A program made the position numbers and the translations under genes. Positions 1 to 6,326 of a stretch of 7,030 bases of DNA are shown here, one piece after another. The notes under the pieces are model-generated. The model did no database searches. It saw only the letters and a list, made by a program, of their open reading frames with translations, and was not told where the DNA came from. Numbering within the stretch: position 1 is the stretch's first letter; every line of letters starts with the position of its first letter. Source of the DNA: Fibrobacterota bacterium (lineage in GTDB: Bacteria > Fibrobacterota > Chitinivibrionia > Chitinivibrionales > JANQEN01); the NCBI GenBank assembly GCA_030619215.1, contig JAUXBV010000176.1, positions 1-7,030 on the forward strand, given 5' to 3'.

Positions 1-1
1 A

Positions 2-8
2 CTCCTTT
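2..8 (-). promoter_or_regulatory. Strong Shine-Dalgarno for a gene beyond the left edge
   Basis: Read on the minus strand, these bases are AAAGGAG followed by T, a near-perfect anti-16S match. They lie 11 bases after the stop of the small minus-strand frame. A start codon would be expected a few bases outside the window. This implies that minus-strand genes continue leftward, probably cotranscribed with the small frame. Confidence 0.6.
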
Positions 9-19
9 ATATTTATTGG

Positions 20-364
20 TTATACTAAAGTATAATTTAATATCCTCATGAAATTTTCGATCATGATTTTGTCATCTATAAAGTTAACTAATTCTTGAAC
101 GGTTTTCTTTGCAAAAAGCTTGGTTAAAATTGTTATTATTGCAGAAAGGTTTTTATGCTGTTGAAATAAAAAATGTGGGATAAACTCCTGTACTAGCCTT
201 TTTTGACCATAGTTAACATTTTTTCCCGGATTTATTGATAAAAATATTTTTTCACCTTTCAGTACCATATCTGCATATATCAAAATCTCATTTATATTGT
301 TATTTAATACAGATAATTCTCTTCTCTCCCCCGTAAAGAACCTTCCCTGAGGAATTTTTCGCAC
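20..364 (-). CDS. Unidentified small protein, start uncertain
   Basis: A minus-strand frame stays open from 364 to a TAA at 22-20 through visibly AT-rich DNA, where stops should be frequent. The far upstream start is GTG (364-362), inside the 3' end of the giant gene in another frame and without a clear Shine-Dalgarno sequence. Inner options are TTG at 283 and ATG at 268; neither has a strong ribosome site. The residues after about 20 look protein-like and mostly helical (for example KRLVQEFIPHFLF, AIITILTKLFAKKTVQELV, IDDKIMIENFMRIL), with no signal peptide and no motif I recognise. Codon choice favours ATA, TTA and AAA, unlike the giant gene. A strong ribosome site follows its stop at 2-8, so it sits between two minus-strand genes as an operon member would. 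It could also be a decayed fragment of a longer gene. Confidence 0.45.
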   Translation of the reverse strand: MRKIPQGRFFTGERRELSVLNNNINEILIYADMVLKGEKIFLSINPGKNVNYGQKRLVQEFIPHFLFQQHKNLSAIITILTKLFAKKTVQELVNFIDDKIMIENFMRILNYTLV

Positions 365-3300
365 TCAGGCGGATTATATAGACACCGGCAGACAATGCAC
401 TGTTTACGGCAGCACCGCCGCCGTTCAAATAATAGACATGCTCGCCCGCATCCGTATGCTTCCTCTCTACTCCTCTCCACAGAAGCCTGCCCTGAATATT
501 ATATAATGACAACCGGACCTCTTTAATACCAAGGGGTATGCGGTAATGAACCTTTACAAGACCATTAAACGGATTGGGATAAACCTTCAGAAGCTTCATG
601 GGCAGGAGCGCAGCAAACAAACTGTTAAAATAACCCTCAGGGCCCACTGCCAATATGCGCCTTACACTGCTGTTTGATCTTATTGAAAGGGTTGAAACAT
701 TATCCGCAACACACTCTTCATACTTACCCGTCTTTACATCATACACCCGTGCAAAAAAGCCTTTCGGCAGAACAGCGAGGTTATCAAGATAATACTCAAT
801 ACCCGCACTCTTTTTGGTATTATTACCGAGCGATATTTCAAAGGTTGTCCCGCCACTCTTGTCAAGGCTCCGCTTCAGTACCCATCCGCATGCCCGCTTT
901 CTGCTGTTGTCAAGTACCCCGACCTGTATCCTGCTCATTGACGGCGGTAAGGAGCCAAAGATGGTTCTCCCATCTCCTTTCGTATACCCGCATCTCACTC
1001 TCCTGTAAAACGAACCCCCGCCTGCATCCGTATTTTTCCAGTTGAAACTTATATTCCATGAGTCAGCACTTTTTTCCATACGCTTCTTCTTTACCGGTGA
1101 GCTGTATTTTGAAAGCGGCAGGCAAATGGGTGGTATCTGCAAGGTTACCGGGCATGTATAGTGGTTGTATACCGTATACCCGTCATATTTCTGATAGGAT
1201 ATCAACGTATCCGCTTCATTATTTATATCGTCAAAAGCAAATATATAAATATCATGGGCGCTGTAGCCTGTTGAGTCTTTGTTCCAGTGATATACCTCAA
1301 GCGAGTCATAATAAGGAGCCGTTGCTTCAAGCACATCACGCAGCATTACCGGAAACTTAAACGGCAGGGTGATATCCGTCCAGTTTTGCGGCCTGAGCGT
1401 TACCCGGTACGGCTCTTTGAGTGTGGTGGTCACTCCCGAACCGAATGAGATCCGCTCATCCTCCGCACTCTTGCACCAGATAAGACGGCCCGGGATAAAA
1501 GTAAACTCACCCTTTACCGCATCCGAATACTCAAGCCATGCATTATCACCGGATTGATCCGTATTATGCCACCGGTATATCCTGAACTGATAAATATCAT
1601 ATTCCCAAGGATCAGGCTCTTGTACCGACCGGTCAAATACCGTTTCCAGCGACTGCTCGTAAAGGCCCGTCTGGGTTCGCAGCGGAACCCATTCATTGCC
1701 GGTTATGCTGAACGACTCTCCTGTCGTACTCTTTACACACCGTGAAACGTTCTTTGTATCCGAGCGGACGCCGTCCTCCGCCAGTATCAATGCCCTGACG
1801 CCGAACTGCTCGCTTATCGCACTGTCTGCGATTAACTCCAGTATCTGGTTTGCCGTGTCATTGCTTGTGCTCAAATATCCCTCACTGGTATTCACATATG
1901 CCTCGTTCCCTTTCCCATAATTAAACGACCAGTGTGCATTCGCCGCGTTGTCCCGCACAGTAAACCAGGTGGGAATAGCGCTGCCCTTCTCTATGGTGTC
2001 ATTGTAAACTGATACCGTTATTGTTGGTGCAAGGGTATCCGCCAGTACAATAAACGGATAATCCATGCTGTCGCTCGTTATTGTCCTCCAGACCGCACTA
2101 TCTTTTGCTTCACAACCGTAGAGTACAAAAAACTCACCATTGATTACCCGGTACATGGCCAGGTCCGGTTCTGCCACGCCTGCCGGCAGAGTGTCGTATC
2201 TCAGGCCGAGAATAAAGGGCGCTACACCGGGCTTTTTATTGCCGAACTCGAATGACGGACTTCCCACAGAAACAAAACCATCGGGCAATGCACCCGGGTC
2301 AAATGACCAGAGGGTATCCTTATGCTCAAAATGGGTTATCTCTTTCAGGATAATCTTCTCATTGACAGCATACACCACCTGCGTATCGGCTGGAAAAAAG
2401 AATACCTCCTGCCAGGTAAATGGAGGCACCTGGACAAATGCTTTACTCGAATCAGTTGGACTTGCCGGCTGGGTGGGCCCTCCCTGCAGCGGGTTGTATC
2501 CCCTGAGCCACAAACCGACGGTATAGACCCTGTCAAAGTATATCTCCGGATAGAGCACTATCTCAGTCACACTGTTTTCCTGGCCAACGGAATCCCATGC
2601 CGCAGCCGGTTTTATCGATGTGTCAAGCGATGAGTCCGGCTCAAAGGTGTAATTGCTCTGATAGAACATATCATTGGGCACTGTTGACAGGTCGATATGC
2701 CAGTAAACGAGCATGCTGTTTCTCACGCTGTTAAACCCTGTCGAATCTATGCTTATTACATTGTCTAGTGTATAAGGATTTCCTTCTGAAGTAGTTGCGG
2801 TATCACTGGAAGCATTAGTAAAAACCGACCACATCTCATCACTGAATATCTGAAGTCCGAAATAATAAGTCGTTTTGGAAGATAAACCTGTGATGGTGTC
2901 AATTATTACACCAACACTCTGATAGAAGGCCTGAGTGGCGGGAAGATTGGGATCATAGTGACCCACCGGCAGCGGTGCCGTGTTATACCAGATACGCAGA
3001 CTGTCAACGCCTGCCAGCGGTGCGCTCCACTCAAGGTGCATCTGGTCTCCCAGGAAGGTACTGTCTGCCGTCAGAATACCGCTGTAAACCGGGCGGGGCC
3101 ACCCGATCACATAGTCAGTCATTAATTTTGCACTCACCGCTGTATTTGTCCCTATGGTAAACCACCTGCACAGAACGGTATCGGTTCCCGAAAGGGTCGG
3201 CAGGGGAAAATTATCAACACTGTCTATTCGAACATAGGTATAACCGGCTCCCCCGGCAATCAGCGCCGGTACAGAAAAGGTGTCGTTAAATAAAAGCTGG

Positions 3301-6107
3301 CTGAAATCATCAAACTTGCTGCTTTGAACAATAACGAGGCTGTCTGTTGATGCATTGAGTTTTGAAATGCTGTCAATGGTTATTTTAACCGTATCCCTCC
3401 TGATATAGCTGCCATTCACAACGAGCGGGTTTGGCGAAGCCGTGGTATCGAGCATAAATACCTTGCCTGCCTGCAAATACGGTTGCAACAGGGTGTCCGG
3501 ATTATGCCATTTTACCGAGTAGTTAAACCAGAAACCGGAATCATGAGGAGTGGGGAGATAACCTACTGTCAAGATGCTTTCCAGAGAATCGGGTGCAGCC
3601 TGTTTAACGGCCTCGGTTGAAAAAAGCGCAACGGAAGCTTCCGTGGGAGACGGCGCATAGCCGTTTGTCCTGTACATCAGCCAAAGTGAGTCTGCCCAGG
3701 GAACTCCCGGAAAGGGCTCGGCTGTCGGAAAATTCGTAATGTCAACATCACTCCAGAGCTTTACCCGTACCTGGGAGGTGTTGTGAATACCCACGCGCTC
3801 CACTTTTACCTTGAATGGGTTATAATAATTACTGACTTTCAGGGTGCATGTTGCGCTTTTTACTGTTCCTACCGTCACACCAAGGTATGTGTTCGATACC
3901 TGGCAATAATAGGTATTGCCATCATGCACTGCTGAATCGACAGGGTTTATATCCAGGCTGCCGTTTGTCTGGCCCAACATTTCAGATCCGTTTTCATACC
4001 ACTGATAATGTATTGTATCGTCCCCTGCAACGCCAAAAGTGAAAGTTGCCGCACCTCCATGAATTACATTGTAGCTTGAAGGAAGATCCGCGGTTATACT
4101 TACCGGGGAAAGTACATGGACAAATAAGGAATCACTTGAAGTGCTGCCAAAACTGTTGGATGCTACAAAGTAAAATATCCCTGAATCCCCCTTTGTAACA
4201 TTAGTCAACGGCAAAGCTGCGCCGGTACCTTTGGAAACCGGAGCTGATCCGGGGTAAATAAAGAACCACTCATATACCGGTGGAGGAACTGCGCCGGCTG
4301 AGCCGGTCAATGTTAAGTTGCCGTCAACCGGTATGACCGTATCACTGCTGAATGATGAGGTTATTGACGGTATAGTGCCTATCGTTAATACGGCAACATT
4401 GCTGGTATCTTTCATTGGGCCCGATGCAACAACACACCTGAACCATGCCCTATCGTCACCGGAAGATGCTTCATACTTTAAAATATCCGACGTAGCTCCT
4501 GCAATATCTGAGAATGATCCGCCACTTGGCTGTATCTGCCATTGATAGATAAGAGATGCGCCTGAAGCTGTTATGCTGAATGTCGCAGTGTCTCCCGCAA
4601 GCACCGTGTCGTTCGCAGGATGCGATGTTATTACCATAGTGCTGTCGTATACCAGAAGATATGCTGAGCCGGATGTATCCGCTCCATAGGGATTCCACAC
4701 TCGAACCCGAAAGGTACCTTCATCTGCAAGTGAAACCGGATCGATAGCAAACGTATCAACGTTAAAGCCGACCGGATCCCACGTGCTGCCATTATGCTTT
4801 TCCCACTGATAATCAGGCGCCGGGCTCCCGCCGGCAACCACACTGAATATAACCGAATCACCGATTGCAATCTCGCGTGGAGTTACCGGCTCTGTAACTA
4901 TCGACGCCGCGGATGTTACATGCAAAGTCGCTTCAGCACTTTGATCCGAAGAGCTGTTGTAACCGGTTACCGTACATCTAAATCTGTACCCGTCATGGCT
5001 CGGTTGTACATTATTTAACGTATACGAGGGGTCGTCACTTCCTACATTACCCCAGCTTGAAGCATTATGCATCTCCCACTGATATGATAACGGAGGTGTG
5101 CCGCCAGCCGTTACGGTAAAGCTAGCATTTGTCCCAACCAGAGTGGTTACATCGTCCGGATCGTCAGTTACCAGAGCAGGCTCGTAAACGGTTAATACAG
5201 CGCCATTGGATGGGGTTGTCCCCCTGTCATTGGTTACATCTACAGAATATGTACCTGCATCACCAAAAACAACACTTGCAATGGTATAAGAATCTGAAGT
5301 AGCTCCACCTATCGGGGAACCGTCTTTTTTCCACTGGTAACCGGTTATTGAGGGGTCACCTGTAGCAACTACTGTAAATGTTACAGATTCACCTACCGCT
5401 TTAGTTGCATCTGACGGATGTGTTATAATTTTAGGAGGGCCAAGGCCGGATTCTGTCCAGGTAATCTCCAGGAAGCTGTTCATTGCATTCCAGGCACCAT
5501 CATCATAGCAATAGCCAACCTGTCCGGATGGATGGCTGTTGTCAATAAAGGAGCCTATTTCAGAACCGTTGAGATATACTGTAAAGGTATCCTCATCAAG
5601 TTCAACCTTAAGCGTGTATGGACTGGAAAAAGTAAGTCCAGTAGCCACATCCGTTCCAATACTGCTTCCGTATTGGGGTGTCTGATTCTCAAGCCATTTT
5701 ACCCACCCCGTTCCAGGATTCTGAATTTGCGCATATATACAATAAAACGATGAGTTTGAGGTCCACCTGAATACAATACCGCCGTAACTCTCCCAAAGAG
5801 ATATGTTTTCAACTGCTACCTCAAGTGTGCCGCTGTCCTTACAAGGGTAGCTATTGATCAGAAATCCCTCTTTGTTTTCAGTAACAGGTGTTACCTTTCC
5901 TCCACTCTCTGTCCAGGCTCTATCCCCTTCATTTGTCCAGGTAACGCCTCCCGGTCCGGATAAGAGATTGCCGTCGCCATGTGTGTCAGTAAAACCAGTG
6001 TCACCACGAACATCAGCAAAACCGCTCCAGAAACTACACAATACCACTATAAGGCTAAAACAACTAAGCCTTCTTAAAATCAGTCTTTTAATTTGAGGGG
6101 TATTCAT
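300..6107 (-). CDS. Giant secreted multi-Ig surface protein with T9SS type A sorting domain
   Basis: This frame encodes 1935 residues. The ATG at 6107-6105 is preceded by an AAGGG ribosome site 9 bases upstream and opens a classic signal peptide, so the start is well supported; the stop is TAA at 302-300. Order of parts: signal peptide (1-31), ConA/LamG-like sandwich (about 40-218), six Ig-like domains (about 224-758), unassigned beta-rich segments (about 762-1000), FN3-like units (about 1003-1226), further unassigned beta-rich segments (about 1231-1465), a Trp-rich module (about 1468-1664), a linker module (about 1680-1825) and a T9SS sorting domain (about 1838-1935). No catalytic motif is visible. 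By family knowledge such proteins cross the outer membrane through T9SS and are anchored or released at the surface. An adhesin or polysaccharide-binding role is inferred. The first domain could instead be enzyme-like (DUF1080/3-keto-disaccharide hydrolase fold). High confidence as a gene, low confidence on the ligand. Confidence 0.96.
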   Translation of the reverse strand: MNTPQIKRLILRRLSCFSLIVVLCSFWSGFADVRGDTGFTDTHGDGNLLSGPGGVTWTNEGDRAWTESGGKVTPVTENKEGFLINSYPCKDSGTLEVAVENISLWESYGGIVFRWTSNSSFYCIYAQIQNPGTGWVKWLENQTPQYGSSIGTDVATGLTFSSPYTLKVELDEDTFTVYLNGSEIGSFIDNSHPSGQVGYCYDDGAWNAMNSFLEITWTESGLGPPKIITHPSDATKAVGESVTFTVVATGDPSITGYQWKKDGSPIGGATSDSYTIASVVFGDAGTYSVDVTNDRGTTPSNGAVLTVYEPALVTDDPDDVTTLVGTNASFTVTAGGTPPLSYQWEMHNASSWGNVGSDDPSYTLNNVQPSHDGYRFRCTVTGYNSSSDQSAEATLHVTSAASIVTEPVTPREIAIGDSVIFSVVAGGSPAPDYQWEKHNGSTWDPVGFNVDTFAIDPVSLADEGTFRVRVWNPYGADTSGSAYLLVYDSTMVITSHPANDTVLAGDTATFSITASGASLIYQWQIQPSGGSFSDIAGATSDILKYEASSGDDRAWFRCVVASGPMKDTSNVAVLTIGTIPSITSSFSSDTVIPVDGNLTLTGSAGAVPPPVYEWFFIYPGSAPVSKGTGAALPLTNVTKGDSGIFYFVASNSFGSTSSDSLFVHVLSPVSITADLPSSYNVIHGGAATFTFGVAGDDTIHYQWYENGSEMLGQTNGSLDINPVDSAVHDGNTYYCQVSNTYLGVTVGTVKSATCTLKVSNYYNPFKVKVERVGIHNTSQVRVKLWSDVDITNFPTAEPFPGVPWADSLWLMYRTNGYAPSPTEASVALFSTEAVKQAAPDSLESILTVGYLPTPHDSGFWFNYSVKWHNPDTLLQPYLQAGKVFMLDTTASPNPLVVNGSYIRRDTVKITIDSISKLNASTDSLVIVQSSKFDDFSQLLFNDTFSVPALIAGGAGYTYVRIDSVDNFPLPTLSGTDTVLCRWFTIGTNTAVSAKLMTDYVIGWPRPVYSGILTADSTFLGDQMHLEWSAPLAGVDSLRIWYNTAPLPVGHYDPNLPATQAFYQSVGVIIDTITGLSSKTTYYFGLQIFSDEMWSVFTNASSDTATTSEGNPYTLDNVISIDSTGFNSVRNSMLVYWHIDLSTVPNDMFYQSNYTFEPDSSLDTSIKPAAAWDSVGQENSVTEIVLYPEIYFDRVYTVGLWLRGYNPLQGGPTQPASPTDSSKAFVQVPPFTWQEVFFFPADTQVVYAVNEKIILKEITHFEHKDTLWSFDPGALPDGFVSVGSPSFEFGNKKPGVAPFILGLRYDTLPAGVAEPDLAMYRVINGEFFVLYGCEAKDSAVWRTITSDSMDYPFIVLADTLAPTITVSVYNDTIEKGSAIPTWFTVRDNAANAHWSFNYGKGNEAYVNTSEGYLSTSNDTANQILELIADSAISEQFGVRALILAEDGVRSDTKNVSRCVKSTTGESFSITGNEWVPLRTQTGLYEQSLETVFDRSVQEPDPWEYDIYQFRIYRWHNTDQSGDNAWLEYSDAVKGEFTFIPGRLIWCKSAEDERISFGSGVTTTLKEPYRVTLRPQNWTDITLPFKFPVMLRDVLEATAPYYDSLEVYHWNKDSTGYSAHDIYIFAFDDINNEADTLISYQKYDGYTVYNHYTCPVTLQIPPICLPLSKYSSPVKKKRMEKSADSWNISFNWKNTDAGGGSFYRRVRCGYTKGDGRTIFGSLPPSMSRIQVGVLDNSRKRACGWVLKRSLDKSGGTTFEISLGNNTKKSAGIEYYLDNLAVLPKGFFARVYDVKTGKYEECVADNVSTLSIRSNSSVRRILAVGPEGYFNSLFAALLPMKLLKVYPNPFNGLVKVHYRIPLGIKEVRLSLYNIQGRLLWRGVERKHTDAGEHVYYLNGGGAAVNSALSAGVYIIRLSAKNSSGKVLYGGEKRIICIK
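303..596 (-). other. T9SS type A C-terminal sorting domain
   Basis: Residues about 1838-1935 open with LLKVYPNPFNGLVKVHYRIP, continue with VRLSLYNIQGRLLWRGV, then AGEHVYYLNG, LSAGVYIIRL and end in the basic tail GGEKRIICIK. This order (YPNPFn, lY...G..v, G.h.y.l, l..GvY.v.l, k.v.k) matches the T9SS type A sorting domain (TIGR04183-like) and the related FlgD-like Ig fold. In known systems the domain is recognised by the T9SS and cleaved on the surface. The tail ends naturally, so the protein is not truncated. Confidence 0.85.
1116..1706 (-). other. Trp-rich C-terminal module of surface proteins
   Basis: Residues about 1468-1664 show a motif set seen in large secreted proteins of FCB bacteria: 'ITGNEWVPLRT' near the start (1468-1478), 'YDIYQFRIYRWHN' in the middle (1503-1515), 'FIPGRLIWCKS' at 1537-1547, then 'LRPQNWTDITLPFKFPV' at 1571-1587. 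The 'PG..iW.ks' followed by 'gWn.i.lPF.fPv' is the recognisable part. It appears to be a beta-rich module just ahead of the sorting region. A Pfam name is not assigned here and its job is unknown. Confidence 0.45.
2430..3101 (-). other. Fibronectin type III-like modules
   Basis: Residues about 1003-1105 read as an FN3 unit: an opening strand with 'MHLEWSAP' at 1023-1030, a 'DSLRIWYNT' C strand at 1035-1043, and the typical 'IDTITGLSSKTTYYFGLQIFS' F/G region at 1069-1089, which contains the 'L.p.T.Y.f.v.a.d' FN3 signature. Residues about 1110-1226 look like a second, more divergent unit: 'NSMLVYWHID' at 1130-1139, and 'VTEIVLYPEIYFDRVYTVGLWLRGYN' spanning 1180-1205, of which only the Y-T-V-G-L-W-L-R-G-Y core resembles FN3. 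FN3 units in secreted bacterial proteins serve as spacers or weak glycan binders. The first unit is fairly secure, the second tentative. Confidence 0.6.
3834..5438 (-). repeat. Six tandem Ig-like domains
   Basis: Residues about 224-758 contain six units of 85-91 residues. Each has the core Trp motif: YQW at 257, 342, 433, 521 and 701, and YEW at 612. Each also has a late strand motif of the D-x-G-x-Y/F type, for example DAGTYSVDVTN at 283, DEGTFRVRVWN at 462 and DSGIFYFVASN at 641. Units begin with a 'P.i...P....v..G....f.v.a.G' pattern, as in bacterial Ig_3/I-set-like domains. The usual B-strand cysteine is missing in all six, so the canonical Ig disulfide cannot form. Such arrays normally act as stalks or protein/sugar-binding spacers on the cell surface. 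Units 2 and 3 are most alike (YQWE.HN.S.W..VG), pointing to duplication. Confidence 0.88.
5454..5990 (-). other. Concanavalin A/LamG-like N-terminal domain
   Basis: Residues about 40-218 alternate short beta strands in the pattern of a jelly-roll lectin-like domain. Recognisable pieces are 'GTLEVAVENISLWESYGGIVFRW' (split here only for description: strand ELEV-type, then GGIVFRW at 109-115), 'YTLKVELDEDTFTVYLNG' at 164-181, and 'GQVGYCYDDGAWN' at 195-207. The 'tvYLNG..ig' plus 'sGqvGy' pair is the typical last-strand signature of LamG, DUF1080 and related laminin/pentraxin-like folds. In these families the domain commonly binds sugars or acts on them. Here the role is inferred to be glycan binding; no acid pair typical of a hydrolase could be assigned by eye. 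Confidence 0.6.
6015..6107 (-). other. Sec signal peptide of the giant surface protein
   Basis: Residues 1-31 show a basic n-region (K8, R12, R13), a hydrophobic core around LSCFSLIVVLCSFW and a small-residue end, SGFA, before Asp32. Cleavage after Ala31 is the best guess. There is a Cys at 24, but no lipobox context that would make a lipoprotein more likely than signal peptidase I processing. Export by Sec fits the C-terminal T9SS signal, since T9SS cargo first crosses the inner membrane by Sec. Confidence 0.85.
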
Positions 6108-6116
6108 ACTTTAATG

Positions 6117-6121
6117 CCCTT
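6117..6121 (-). promoter_or_regulatory. Ribosome binding site of the giant surface protein
   Basis: On the minus strand this reads AAGGG, preceded by a run of A, with a 9-base spacer (6116-6108) to the ATG. It supports the chosen start at 6107 together with the signal peptide that follows. Confidence 0.6.
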
Positions 6122-6211
6122 TTTTTTATTAAATAACGCACTTTATTATCCCCCACATTAATTAAGGTAGGCACCCTGTCTCAAATATAATCAGATATTA
6201 TTCTTCACAAT

Positions 6212-6220
6212 TGATATAAT
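6212..6220 (+). promoter_or_regulatory. Extended -10 promoter candidate for the lipoprotein gene
   Basis: The bases TGATATAAT give a perfect TATAAT hexamer (6215-6220) with the TG of an extended -10 element one base upstream. No good -35 box lies 16-18 bases further up, which extended -10 promoters can tolerate. Transcription would begin near 6227, giving a leader of about 100 bases before the ATG at 6327. The region is AT-rich, so a chance match is possible. Confidence 0.45.
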
Positions 6221-6290
6221 TCCACCGATTAATTAACATTTTCCATTGAGTCAGAGCGGAATGAGATGGAAAAAATTATATTCCTTTTTT

Positions 6291-6304
6291 ATTATTATTA
6301 TTAT
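6291..6304 (+). repeat. Short ATT triplet tract before the lipoprotein start
   Basis: Four ATT units plus AT follow a run of T (6285-6290). It lies between the candidate promoter and the ribosome site. Copy change would alter leader length by three bases and would not shift any frame. It is short enough to be chance in AT-rich DNA. Confidence 0.5.
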
Positions 6305-6311
6305 CAATTTT

Positions 6312-6317
6312 ACGAGG
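6312..6317 (+). promoter_or_regulatory. Ribosome binding site deciding the lipoprotein start
   Basis: ACGAGG lies 9 bases before the ATG at 6327. The in-frame alternative ATG at 6261 has only AGCGGA directly touching the start, which is too close. This site and the compact lipoprotein signal after 6327 favour the downstream start. Confidence 0.55.
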
Positions 6318-6326
6318 TTAATTACT

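Larger units (their letters stand above)
6108..6326. promoter_or_regulatory. Divergent AT-rich intergenic region with both promoters
   Basis: About 219 bases separate the two divergent starts, so both promoters must lie here or overlap the ends of the genes. The plus-strand candidate is described separately. For the minus strand only a weak pair is visible: TTGTGA (plus 6210-6205) and TATATT (plus 6189-6184) with a short 15-base spacer. Two TTAATTAA palindromes occur, near 6159-6166 and 6229-6236, which could be chance in AT-rich DNA or weak operator-like sites. No RNA gene, riboswitch or GC-rich hairpin was seen. Confidence 0.45.

Noticed and set aside
231..255. AT palindrome (AAAAATATTTTT-like) downstream of the giant gene considered as its terminator.
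   Set aside because: It has no GC stem, and it sits within the small open frame, with minus-strand gene signals continuing to the window edge.
674..1045. Plus-strand frame of 123 codons opposite the C-terminal region of the giant gene.
   Set aside because: Low-complexity His/Ser/Gln-rich translation typical of an antisense shadow, and it lies over the well-formed linker and sorting region of the opposite strand.
2140..2633. Overlapping plus-strand frames of 128 and 103 codons opposite the giant gene.
   Set aside because: They are antisense shadows: no ribosome sites, Cys/Ser/Pro-rich noise-like translations, and the minus strand is clearly the coding strand here.
3834..5438. The regular periodicity was considered as a possible non-coding repeat array or CRISPR-like structure.
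   Set aside because: The period is about 255-273 bases, divergent at DNA level and fully explained by tandem Ig domains; there are no short identical repeats with unique spacers.
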